Translations under genes and position numbers: made by a program | Part shown: piece after piece, positions 24,240 to 32,337 of the stretch | Layout: each line of letters starts with the position of its first letter | How positions within the stretch are numbered: position 1 is the first letter of the stretch | Notes under the pieces: model-generated | Told to the model about the DNA's origin: nothing | Databases searched by the model: none | The model's input: only the letters and a program-made list of their open reading frames with translations | Assembly: GCA_945861465.1 (NCBI GenBank) | Contig: CAMAVB010000017.1 | Coordinates: 1 to 53,554 of the forward strand | DNA: 53,554 nucleotides | Direction: 5' to 3' | From: Candidatus Kuenenia stuttgartensis | Lineage (GTDB): Bacteria; Planctomycetota; Planctomycetia; Planctomycetales; Planctomycetaceae

Positions 24240-25460
24240 TCAACGTTGAGATCTGTAGGCCGCATCGCCGGAACTCACTTCGTTCGGTCCGGCCTCGGGA
24301 AATCCGCGACTGGAGGGCTGACGAATGCGAGCCGTTTCTGAAGTCACGTCGATGTGGCTGCTCTTGATCGCTGGTCGGCCGTCCACAGGTTTCAGTGAGA
24401 TTCTGACCTCAACACGAGCGTTCGACAGTCGCGCCACGGATGCGAGATGTTCGGCATTCAGGTCCACGCGAACTTCCACGACCCGAGCATCCGTGTCGCT
24501 GACCGGGTCATTTGTCAACACAATCTTCCGCGCGACGATATATCCAATCTCTGCGATTTGCCCTGTGAGCAACTCTGACGATGAATCGAGTTTGATTTCT
24601 GCATCCATTCCCACTTCCAGAATCGCGACGTCTGCTTCAAAGACCTCTGCCACGGCCTGCATTCTGCGGACGTTGCCCAGTTCCAGAATTCCGACATCAC
24701 TCATTCGTTCGCCGGGATACGCATGAATTCGCAGAACTCGTCCTGCGACAGGAGCCCGCAATTCCGAGGCATCCGCATCAGCATCAGCTTTCACGACAGC
24801 CGCTTCCGCTGCCAGCACGTCTTTTTCGGCCACAAGGATATCGACGTCGCGAACCTCGCGAAGACTCGCCAGTTGAGCCGACGCACGCCTGACCTCCAGC
24901 TGCAGGCGATCATACTCCCACTGTTTCTGTTCAACCATTTCGATCGCGGAAGCATTTCGTTTCTGCAACTCCCTTTCTCGAGTCAGTTCACGACTGGCGA
25001 CTTTTGATTGTTCTTCAGCCAGAGACACGGCAGCCTGCTGAGCTTCAATGTCGCCAGTCTTAACGCCAGCCTTGACCTGAAGCAACCGGGCCTGGGCTGC
25101 TGCCAGTTTTCCCTGCGATTCCTTCAAGGACGCAACTCGTCGAGCCTTGTTGTCAAGGACTGCCAGTGTCGCGCCGGCCTCAACCTCGTCGCCCTCTTTC
25201 ACCAGAAGTTGCTCGACAATCGCACCTTCGTTTCCAGATTTTGGCATCAACTGCAGAATTGTTCCCGCAGGCTCCAGTCGTCCCAGGGCATGCACATGCG
25301 TCCGTGGCGGCGGGGACGACTCAATCGCTGTCGTGGACACTGTGGCTCCGCGAGTCCTGATGTAGACGAGCGCCATCAGCACGCCAACCAGGATCGTGAG
25401 GATCACAAACCGTGTTCCGCGACCGGACGAAGCGTGCGGATTTGAAGCTGTGGAATTCAT
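24240..25460 (-). CDS. devB: HlyD-family periplasmic adaptor, DevB-like
   Basis: This 406-residue membrane-fusion protein has an N-terminal membrane anchor (FVILTILVGVLMALVYI), the biotinyl-lipoyl half motif HALGRLEPAGTILQLM, a long coiled-coil hairpin rich in Glu/Ala/Arg (about residues 105-235), the second lipoyl half ELRAPVAGRVLRIHAYPGE, and a beta-barrel domain. The LGRLEP motif is typical of DevB. It would link the permease to an outer-membrane channel, not encoded in this window. Its ATG overlaps the TetR stop by 4 bases, so expression is coupled to the regulator. The C-terminal 50 residues are polar and variable. Confidence 0.87.
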   Translation of the reverse strand: MNSTASNPHASSGRGTRFVILTILVGVLMALVYIRTRGATVSTTAIESSPPPRTHVHALGRLEPAGTILQLMPKSGNEGAIVEQLLVKEGDEVEAGATLAVLDNKARRVASLKESQGKLAAAQARLLQVKAGVKTGDIEAQQAAVSLAEEQSKVASRELTRERELQKRNASAIEMVEQKQWEYDRLQLEVRRASAQLASLREVRDVDILVAEKDVLAAEAAVVKADADADASELRAPVAGRVLRIHAYPGERMSDVGILELGNVRRMQAVAEVFEADVAILEVGMDAEIKLDSSSELLTGQIAEIGYIVARKIVLTNDPVSDTDARVVEVRVDLNAEHLASVARLSNARVEVRISLKPVDGRPAIKSSHIDVTSETARIRQPSSRGFPEAGPNEVSSGDAAYRSQR

Positions 25461-26110
25461 TGAATTCCCCCTTGTGTGTTGCCCGCATCGCTCAGCAGTC
25501 GTTCCTGAGGCAGTTTCAATGTGACACCGCCATCCTCAAGTTTCGTCCGAATCCTCGCGCGGAGCGTCGCACCCACCTGTGCGATCATCAGATCGTTGCT
25601 TTCAATGAGTCCCAGAAACTGCCACAGGAAGAGGCCATCAATCGCCAGCCAGACAAGGATCTGTTCCATCCCGTCATTCGGGTCGCTCATGAAGCGTTTT
25701 CGCATACGAGTCGCAAGGTCGCGAAGTGGCAGCATGGAGGCCGGACTCGTGACCGCTCCAGCCAACATCGCCATGAAGAAGCGACTCAGGATCTCGGAAG
25801 ACATCTCTCCGGCATCCGAACGTATGTCAGATTCTGCTGACTCGGGAAACAAACAGTCCAGCATACAGCGAGCCCACCGCAGCCGAGGCTCCGGATCGTC
25901 CGCGACGCGACGCATCAGCATCGTCTCACACTGTTGACTGAAATAATCCAGCACTCCGCGAATTAACTCCTCTTTGCCCGGAAAGTGGTACATGACGCCA
26001 CCCTTGCTGATCCCGGCCTCCCGGGCCACATTGTCCAGCGTCATTGCCAGCAAACCGTCGCGGATTGCAAGTTGCATGGCCGCTTCGCAAATTTTGTCTT
26101 TCGTAACCAT
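25457..26110 (-). CDS. TetR/AcrR-family transcriptional regulator
   Basis: This regulator of about 217 residues has the N-terminal TetR helix-turn-helix, TLDNVAREAGISKGGVMYHF followed by PGKEELI, and a helical ligand-binding C-terminal domain with no close family recognised. It is the first gene of the DevBCA-like operon and probably represses it, being induced by the exported compound or a membrane stress signal; that is inference from position. ATG 26110 is chosen; GTG 26122 is an alternative. The divergent 353-base region up to the CocE-like gene would hold its promoter and operator; a repeat element (26253-26331) sits there too. Confidence 0.87.
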   Translation of the reverse strand: MVTKDKICEAAMQLAIRDGLLAMTLDNVAREAGISKGGVMYHFPGKEELIRGVLDYFSQQCETMLMRRVADDPEPRLRWARCMLDCLFPESAESDIRSDAGEMSSEILSRFFMAMLAGAVTSPASMLPLRDLATRMRKRFMSDPNDGMEQILVWLAIDGLFLWQFLGLIESNDLMIAQVGATLRARIRTKLEDGGVTLKLPQERLLSDAGNTQGGIQ

Positions 26111-26252
26111 CGTCGCTATCACTCTGTTCCAACCAGGAAGTTTGTTTTACTGTACCGCACAGTCTGTGACCCGGTAACTCAATTTCTTGTTGGTATTCAC
26201 CATTTTTTCGCAAACCGGAACCTCGATGACATGGCCACCAGTTTGCAAATTC

Positions 26253-26331
26253 GTAGGGTGGGACCAGCGGAGCGCAGGCCCACCAGATCGAATGAAATGG
26301 TGGGCCGGCGCTGTCGCTTGTCCCACCCTAC
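26253..26331. repeat. Inverted repeat with GTAGGGTGGGA ends
   Basis: The element is bounded by GTAGGGTGGGA (26253-26263) and its reverse complement TCCCACCCTAC (26321-26331), with inner halves around GGCCCACCA and TGGTGGGCC. A short direct repeat CAGTTTGCAAA flanks it at a distance (26238-26248 and 26342-26352). A truncated copy of the left end lies at 50753-50769. It occupies the divergent gap between the TetR and CocE-like genes and could affect either promoter. Confidence 0.75.
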
Positions 26332-26463
26332 ATTCAACTTCAGTTTGCAAACTGGCCAGACGTTACCTTGAACAACAGTCGCTTGTGGCTGGCGGTATCA
26401 CTGGCATATTATGTGGAGTCACCTGCCACACAAACAGATGCAAATTCAAGGAACCATTTCCAT

Positions 26464-28353
26464 ATGAGAAACGTCGTAAACGCAGCGCTGATCCTGTGTT
26501 CCTGTCTCGCCGTTTCGGGAGGTGTCACTGATGCCGTTGCTCAGGAGATTCAACAGACCGAAAGTTACATCCGATTGCATTACACCAAGCACGAGTACAT
26601 GGTGCCGATGCGAGACGGAGTGAAGCTCATGACGTCGGTCTTCGTGCCGCAAGATACGACAAAAACCTACCCGATGCTGATGAAACGCACGCCGTACAAC
26701 GTCGCGCCCTATGGTGAGGACAAGTATCCCTCGAAGCTGGGGCCGAGCGAACTCTTCATCACCGCCGGGTACATCTTCGTCAATCAGGACGTGCGCGGTC
26801 GATTTGCATCCGAAGGCAAGTTCACTCAGGTGACACCGCACTTGCCGAACAAGACGAAACCGACGGATGTTGACGAGAGTTCCGATACTTATGACACCAT
26901 CGAGTGGCTCCTGAACAACGTGCCACACCATAACGGTCGCGTCGGCATGTACGGGATTTCTTATCCCGGTTTTTATGCGGCCGCCGGAATGATTGACGCG
27001 CATCCGGCACTCAAGGCCGTCTCGCCGCAGGCACCTGTAGGGGACTGGTACTTTGACGACTTTCTGCACCACGGTTCGTTTTTCCTGGCGCATGCCTTTA
27101 AGTGGTTGAGTGGCAACGCGACCGAACGGGCGACGCCGACGACGGAATCGGCAAAGCCCTATGTCTACCCGTCGGCAGACGGTTACAAGATGTTTCTGGA
27201 GGCTGGTTCGATCGAGAACATCGATCGGCTCTATCTGAAGGGTACAATCCCGTTCTGGCAGGAAATGATGCAACATCCCAATCGAGACGAATTCTGGCAG
27301 CAACGGGCGTTGATTCCGCATTTGAAAAATGTTGCTCCGGCGGTGATGACCGTGACTGGCTGGTACGATGCCGAGGATCTTTACGGATCGTTCAAAACAT
27401 ATCAGTCGATCGAGATCCAAAATCCAAAGGTCAACAGTGTGCTGGTCGTCGGCCCATGGCATCATGGTGGCTGGGCTTCGTACGATGGAGACAAGCTTGG
27501 AAACGTGACATTCGGGTCAAAGACTTCAGCATTTTATCGAGCTGAAATTGAACTGCCGTTTTTCGAAAAGTATCTCAAAGATAAAGATTTCCCGGCACCT
27601 GCTGAAGCCACGGTCTTCGAAACCGGCTCTAACGTCTGGCGAACTTTTGACCACTGGCCACCGCGAGCGACGGAGCTTAAGCAACTGTATTTGCACGATC
27701 GCGGACGCCTGGACTGGACCGCTCCGCAGAATACACCAGGCCCCGAGAATGAAGAATCCAATGACGTGTTCATCAGTGATCCGAACAAGCCTGTTCCATA
27801 CAGTGAGATCATTACTCCGAGAATGACGATCGAATACATGGTCGATGACCAGAGATTTGCTTCGCGCCGACCTGACGTGCTGACATACCAGACAGATGTG
27901 TTCACCGCAGACACGGTGTTGGCCGGTCCCATCGAAGCGGACCTCTGGGTTTCAACCACCGGGACTGACGCGGACTGGATCGTCAAGTTGATCGACGTGC
28001 GTCCGGATGCTCCGGAATCCACACCGCTGGCCGGTTACCAGATGCTGATTCGCAGCGAAGTGATTCGTGGCCGGTTCCGAAATGATTATGCGCAGCCGGA
28101 GCCCTTTGTTCCAGGTGAGCCAACACGAGTCCGCTTTGAATTGCTGGACGTGCTGCATCGTTTTCAAAAGGGCCATCGCCTGATGGTGCAGATCCAGAGC
28201 ACATGGTTTCCGCTGGTCGATCGCAATCCGCAGAAGTACGTTCCAAATATCTACTTCGCGAAGCCGGACGATTTCCAGAGCGCTACGCATCGTGTCTTCA
28301 GATCCTCAGCGCATCCGACCAATCTGAAAATCGGAATTCTGCCAGCCATGTAG
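26464..28353 (+). CDS. CocE/NonD-family serine hydrolase (S15-type), secreted
   Basis: This 629-residue enzyme begins with a signal peptide (ALILCSCLAVSGG, cleavage probably after AVAQ). The alpha/beta-hydrolase domain has the nucleophile Ser166 in GISYPG, Asp302 in WYDAED and His333/334 in GPWHHGG. The C-terminal half is the jelly-roll domain of X-Pro dipeptidyl peptidases (RVRFELLDVLHRFQKGHRLM). Relatives include cocaine esterase, alpha-amino acid ester hydrolases and glutaryl-7-ACA acylase, so it cleaves an ester or amide in the periplasm or outside. I chose ATG 26464 because it starts the signal peptide and AAGGA lies about 11 bases upstream; the frame is open back to 26368. Confidence 0.9.
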   Translation: MRNVVNAALILCSCLAVSGGVTDAVAQEIQQTESYIRLHYTKHEYMVPMRDGVKLMTSVFVPQDTTKTYPMLMKRTPYNVAPYGEDKYPSKLGPSELFITAGYIFVNQDVRGRFASEGKFTQVTPHLPNKTKPTDVDESSDTYDTIEWLLNNVPHHNGRVGMYGISYPGFYAAAGMIDAHPALKAVSPQAPVGDWYFDDFLHHGSFFLAHAFKWLSGNATERATPTTESAKPYVYPSADGYKMFLEAGSIENIDRLYLKGTIPFWQEMMQHPNRDEFWQQRALIPHLKNVAPAVMTVTGWYDAEDLYGSFKTYQSIEIQNPKVNSVLVVGPWHHGGWASYDGDKLGNVTFGSKTSAFYRAEIELPFFEKYLKDKDFPAPAEATVFETGSNVWRTFDHWPPRATELKQLYLHDRGRLDWTAPQNTPGPENEESNDVFISDPNKPVPYSEIITPRMTIEYMVDDQRFASRRPDVLTYQTDVFTADTVLAGPIEADLWVSTTGTDADWIVKLIDVRPDAPESTPLAGYQMLIRSEVIRGRFRNDYAQPEPFVPGEPTRVRFELLDVLHRFQKGHRLMVQIQSTWFPLVDRNPQKYVPNIYFAKPDDFQSATHRVFRSSAHPTNLKIGILPAM

Positions 28354-28440
28354 AGGAGACAGGCGATGCGCAAAAGAGAAACGTTCGGCATGTTCATCTT
28401 TGGATGAAGCTTGTTCTATCTGGAACGTCCCAAAAGTGTT

Positions 28441-28597
28441 CCCTCTCCCCCAAATTCGTTTGCGTGTTTTCGCACTGCATAATGAGGCAGCGTCGCCGCA
28501 AACGAATTTGGGGGAGAGGGCAGGGTGAGGGGGCTTTTTTCGAACGTTGCCATACGACACAACCCCCTCATCCGGCCTGTCGGCCACCTTCTCCCCC
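28441..28597. repeat. Perfect 24-bp hairpin plus C-rich repeat between convergent genes
   Basis: Arms 28441-28464 and 28497-28520 are perfect reverse complements. They are followed by GGGTGAGGGGGCTTTTTTCG, whose T-run could give terminator activity for the CocE-like gene. Positions 28563-28597 repeat the CCCCCTCATCCGGCC motif found at 26-60. The same two modules occur together near 23-214, in a different order. The gap 28354-28659 contains no gene. Confidence 0.8.
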
Positions 28598-28659
28598 GAT
28601 TTCGGCGGAGACGGGACTTGTCGATACGTTGTCCTTTCAACGTGGAACAGCGTGACCAA

Positions 28660-29805
28660 CTATTCAAGAATGCGAATACACGAAGGCCCCGGTATTTCCA
28701 CAGGCTCGCCCGCCGATGTCAGCATTCCTGTGTCGGCATTGATTCTGAAAACTGCAACAGTGTTCCCAGGCATATTGGCACAGAGAAGCAGGGTTCCGGC
28801 TTTGGAAATCGCAAGGTTTTGCGGACCTTTTCCGAGGCTCGCCTTGATTTCGATCAGACTGAGAGTGCCGTCATCCGCGATTCGATACGCCGCGATACTG
28901 TCGTGGCCTCGATTGGTACCGTACAAGTACTTACCGTCTGGAGTGATCTTGAGATCAGCCGTGTGACTTATGCCCGCGAAATCGGCGGGCAGCGTTGAGA
29001 TCGTTTGACGTTGGGTCAGCAATCCGGAGTCCGGGACGAAATCAAACAGCGTCACCGAATTTTTCAGTTCGTTAATCACGTACATGAACTTCCCGTTCGG
29101 ATGAAACGTCAAATGCCGCGGACCTCCTCCGGGCCTTGTAGGCACGAAAGATGGCTGATTCGCCGTGAGTTTCGCCGTCGCGGGATCTAAAACGTAGCAG
29201 ACGATCTGATCAATTCCGAGATCTGCCGAGTACGCAAAACGGTTGTTCGGACTGATGACAAAGCAATGCGCATGTGGCTCTTTCTGACGCGCGGCATCAA
29301 TACTCGAACCATGATGCTGCACGAACGAAACTTGCTTCGACAGTGAGCCATCCGACTGCACCGAATAGGACGCAACGCTGCCCGTTAAGTAGTTCGCCAG
29401 CAGTACAGTCCTGCCTGTCGCATCCACGTCCAGATAACACGATGCGGTGCCTGCGGTGGATTGCCGATTGAGCGGGCTGAGTTTTCCTGATCGTCCTGCT
29501 AACCGGAATGCCGCGACTTGTTCGTGCTCTGTGCCGCCAAACGTCGGAGCGTAGATCGAATAGAGAAATCGGTGATCCGGCGAAACGGCTATGAAGAAGG
29601 GATTCTCCACACCCTCTGTTCGATGCAGCGGCTTCAGAACTCCGGCCTTCTCATTCAGCGTAAACGCCTGAATTGCACCTTGCTCGCCGGAAGCAAATGA
29701 GGAGATAAATACGAGTGGTTCCTCAGCGAAGGTTACATCGTGTTGTGCCATCAGGGTGACGCCTGCAATCACAAAAGTGAGTTGTGAAACATAACCAATC
29801 GCCAT
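28660..29805 (-). CDS. Lactonase/YbhE-like beta-propeller, secreted
   Basis: This 381-residue protein matches the 6-phosphogluconolactonase (YbhE/Pgl) seven-bladed propeller family. Landmarks are ENPFFIAVSPDHRFLYSI, EPHAHCFVISPNNRFAYSAD (with the His-His-like region), GPRHLTFHPNGKFMYVINE and GPQNLAISKAGTLLLCANM. A hydrophobic N-terminal segment (LTFVIAGVTLMA) with likely cleavage before EEPL implies export, whereas true YbhE is cytoplasmic. The exported version may hydrolyse other lactones or only bind. It is convergent with the CocE-like gene. Confidence 0.85.
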   Translation of the reverse strand: MAIGYVSQLTFVIAGVTLMAQHDVTFAEEPLVFISSFASGEQGAIQAFTLNEKAGVLKPLHRTEGVENPFFIAVSPDHRFLYSIYAPTFGGTEHEQVAAFRLAGRSGKLSPLNRQSTAGTASCYLDVDATGRTVLLANYLTGSVASYSVQSDGSLSKQVSFVQHHGSSIDAARQKEPHAHCFVISPNNRFAYSADLGIDQIVCYVLDPATAKLTANQPSFVPTRPGGGPRHLTFHPNGKFMYVINELKNSVTLFDFVPDSGLLTQRQTISTLPADFAGISHTADLKITPDGKYLYGTNRGHDSIAAYRIADDGTLSLIEIKASLGKGPQNLAISKAGTLLLCANMPGNTVAVFRINADTGMLTSAGEPVEIPGPSCIRILE

Positions 29806-29940
29806 GATTTGTGTCCTCGAATTGAATCCGGCCAGCTATTGAAGAAGGAAATCTCACAGGGTGTGACAAGCACCAGTGTACATCGTCCCCTTGCGCGAAC
29901 TCAAGCGAAACGTGTCGCAGAAGGACTTGATCTGCCGGTA

Positions 29941-30042
29941 AGGACCGTTCGAGAAATAATTGACCGCATCCTCCTCTCCCCTGGAAGGGGAGAGGGCAGC
30001 GTGAGGGGTATAGAGAGAGACAGTTATTTCTCGAGCGGTCCT
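29941..30042. repeat. Foldback element with 19-bp terminal inverted repeats
   Basis: Arms 29941-29959 and 30024-30042 match in 18 of 19 positions. The inside holds CTCTCCCCTGGAAGGGGAGAG, another palindrome. The end ACAGTTATTTCT followed by GGTCCT resembles the right end of the elements at 10502 and 16891, so it may be a distant relative. It ends 3 bases before the stop of the next (- strand) gene at 30046. Confidence 0.7.
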
Positions 30043-30045
30043 AAC

Positions 30046-32193
30046 TCAGTACGCGATATGATGCAGCACGAAGCTGTCAGCAGTTTGCTCCACTTCGAAA
30101 AACTGCACTCTATTCCCGTCCGTGCGGAACAATTCGTCCCGCAACAGGGCTGTCCACTCATGAGATGTCGCAGCATCAATGCTCGTGCGAGTCGTGCATT
30201 CAATGCGTCCATTCAGGGCAATCGCGATCTGCACGGGTTGTGTAATCTGAGGACCGTCAAGATTTCCAAAAAAATAGCACGGCACGAAGTCGGGGTGCGC
30301 GGGATCGATTTTTTCCCCGCCACGACTCAGGCTGCATGTCCATGGCGATGCACGTCCGATGTCCAGCGCGGCCAGTTCGATACCGACAAGTTCGGGAACG
30401 GTGTTCAACTTCCACATTCGATCGTCAGTGCTTCCCGAACCAAATACCGCCAGCATCCGATCGACGTAGTTGAACCGTTGAGGGAACTCGGGATTGATCA
30501 TCGTCACCTGGTCATAATCAAAGTGCATTGTCTTTCGAGGTCGCTCCTGGACGTTTTCATCCGCGAGTGACTCACCGTCAACAACGCCGGGCAGCTCCAT
30601 TCGAATGACGTCTGCGATTGTAGGCAGCACATCGATCGTTTCTACGCTGCGATCGGTTGTCTGACCGCCGGACTGCTGAGGAGTCTTGATAAAGATGGGA
30701 ACCGACATCAGATCAGCCAGCGTCTCATTGGCGGGTGTTCTGCGGTCTTGTCCTGCGACAAATGCCATGCCATGATCTGCCACGACGACCAGCAGCGACC
30801 GATTGAATTCGCCAGTGGTTTCCAACTGGGTCAGGATCTTCCCGAGGCATCGATCCGCAAACTGGAGCTGCAAGAGGTAGCGCTGCCAGCCGAGATGGAC
30901 CTGCAGTTCATCCGACCCCCACATCGCACCGTATGATTCCTGCGTGCCTGGAGTTTGTTCCGCAATTCCGCTTTTCAGCAGGTATGACTTTCCCGACGGC
31001 ATGAATCTCCACGGGTCATGCGGAATGACGACATGCAGAAAGTGGAACCCGGGCTTTTCAGCGCGTTGCAGAGTTCTTGTGAAGTGGGCGACCTGAACGT
31101 CTTGCCCCCCATCCCAGTGGTGGCTCACCAGCCCTCTTGCGAGTTGCTGCTGGCCGCTGTCGTCCCTCAAAAATCCAAACCAGACTTTGGGAACGATTTG
31201 CTGGAACAAATTGATGTCAGCAGGTGCGGTTGTTGCGACGTAGACTCGCAGCAGCATATCCGTCAGCCGCGATACCTGATCCGCAAATGAAACTGTCTGA
31301 TCCAGCTGGCGCAGTTCCGTGGGACAAAGATGAGTCACCGGCTCAAATACGGTCATCTCGTATTGTTCCGTATCATGGATCAGGCGAAACAGATTCTCGG
31401 GGTATTCGCTTTCGACGGGACTGACTCCGTTTGGCCGGGGCAGTTGTCCTGTCAGAATCGCTGGCAACGCATGAGCGGTCCTGGAATGCACCGACGTCGC
31501 GTTTCGATAGAACGTACTTTGGCTGGCAAGCCGCGCAAACGAAGGATATCGAACGGCGTCGATTTCATGCTTTTCGTTCAGCAGGGCCATGCTGCATAAT
31601 CCGTCGAATGCAATCATCACAATGGGTACCGGATTGGCGGCGCGCAGATCGATCGTCTTCTTTACCCGAATGCCCAGCAGTTCCGCGCGCATCGCCGGAG
31701 TTGACAGCAGGTTGAGCGGAAACAGAACGATTCCGATCGCCGCGAGATTGAGGATTTGTGCTGGCCACCTGAAGACGCAATACATCCACGCGCACCCGAT
31801 CCCGAGCGGCAGGCTCATTGATGCAAGGAATACGTCAGGTACGCCCGCGCTCCGCAGATCGAACCACCACTGTATCCAGCGAAAAGCGATGTTGATCACT
31901 AACGCGACGAGCAATATGCCCATGATGGCGAAAACGCCGCCAGCGACTCTCGGAAGTTTCAACAGCCGCAGAACAGCCACACTCGCCGTCACACAGCAAG
32001 GGATCGCGAGCAGAAACAGGCTCACCACGGCAGTGATCGCAACACCCGAATATCCTTCCAGCCGCAGATACTGCGGATTAGAAATCACTCGATCGAACAC
32101 CGGCTGCGCTACGGCAAAAGCATTGAGCGTACCGATATGCAGCAGGCAGGTGAGCAGCGTAGGTGAATTGTCGTACTTCTCGACGTCTGACAT
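30046..32193 (-). CDS. Membrane sulfatase/alkaline-phosphatase-fold enzyme
   Basis: This 715-residue protein has about five N-terminal helices (residues 15-165) and a soluble domain of the alkaline phosphatase superfamily. Visible landmarks are VMIAFDGLCSMALL (first metal-binding Asp), SVHSRTAHALPAILTG (candidate Thr nucleophile), HVVIPHDPWRF and VVVADHGMAF (metal-binding Asp-His). The layout recalls LtaS or phosphoethanolamine transferases, which move a phospho-group onto surface lipid or glycan, rather than soluble sulfatases; no C-x-P/A-x-R sulfatase motif is seen. It lies downstream of a methyltransferase and a tiny membrane protein on the same strand, a likely three-gene operon acting at the cell surface. 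Confidence 0.82.
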   Translation of the reverse strand: MSDVEKYDNSPTLLTCLLHIGTLNAFAVAQPVFDRVISNPQYLRLEGYSGVAITAVVSLFLLAIPCCVTASVAVLRLLKLPRVAGGVFAIMGILLVALVINIAFRWIQWWFDLRSAGVPDVFLASMSLPLGIGCAWMYCVFRWPAQILNLAAIGIVLFPLNLLSTPAMRAELLGIRVKKTIDLRAANPVPIVMIAFDGLCSMALLNEKHEIDAVRYPSFARLASQSTFYRNATSVHSRTAHALPAILTGQLPRPNGVSPVESEYPENLFRLIHDTEQYEMTVFEPVTHLCPTELRQLDQTVSFADQVSRLTDMLLRVYVATTAPADINLFQQIVPKVWFGFLRDDSGQQQLARGLVSHHWDGGQDVQVAHFTRTLQRAEKPGFHFLHVVIPHDPWRFMPSGKSYLLKSGIAEQTPGTQESYGAMWGSDELQVHLGWQRYLLQLQFADRCLGKILTQLETTGEFNRSLLVVVADHGMAFVAGQDRRTPANETLADLMSVPIFIKTPQQSGGQTTDRSVETIDVLPTIADVIRMELPGVVDGESLADENVQERPRKTMHFDYDQVTMINPEFPQRFNYVDRMLAVFGSGSTDDRMWKLNTVPELVGIELAALDIGRASPWTCSLSRGGEKIDPAHPDFVPCYFFGNLDGPQITQPVQIAIALNGRIECTTRTSIDAATSHEWTALLRDELFRTDGNRVQFFEVEQTADSFVLHHIAY

Positions 32194-32337
32194 TCTGCGA
32201 TCGATTTCCGGTTCAACGACACATGAAGTGCGAAATTATGGCACGAGAATTTCAAATTTTACAGGTTTTCGTTGAACCTGAATTCCAGCGAATTCAGCTA
32301 CGGTAAGTTTTTCGCGTGCCGTTCGCCTTAACAAGCG

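Noticed and set aside
26446-27465. 339-codon - strand frame opposite the CocE-like gene
   Set aside because: Antisense shadow: the + strand has the signal peptide and catalytic Ser-Asp-His, while the reverse has no recognisable domain.
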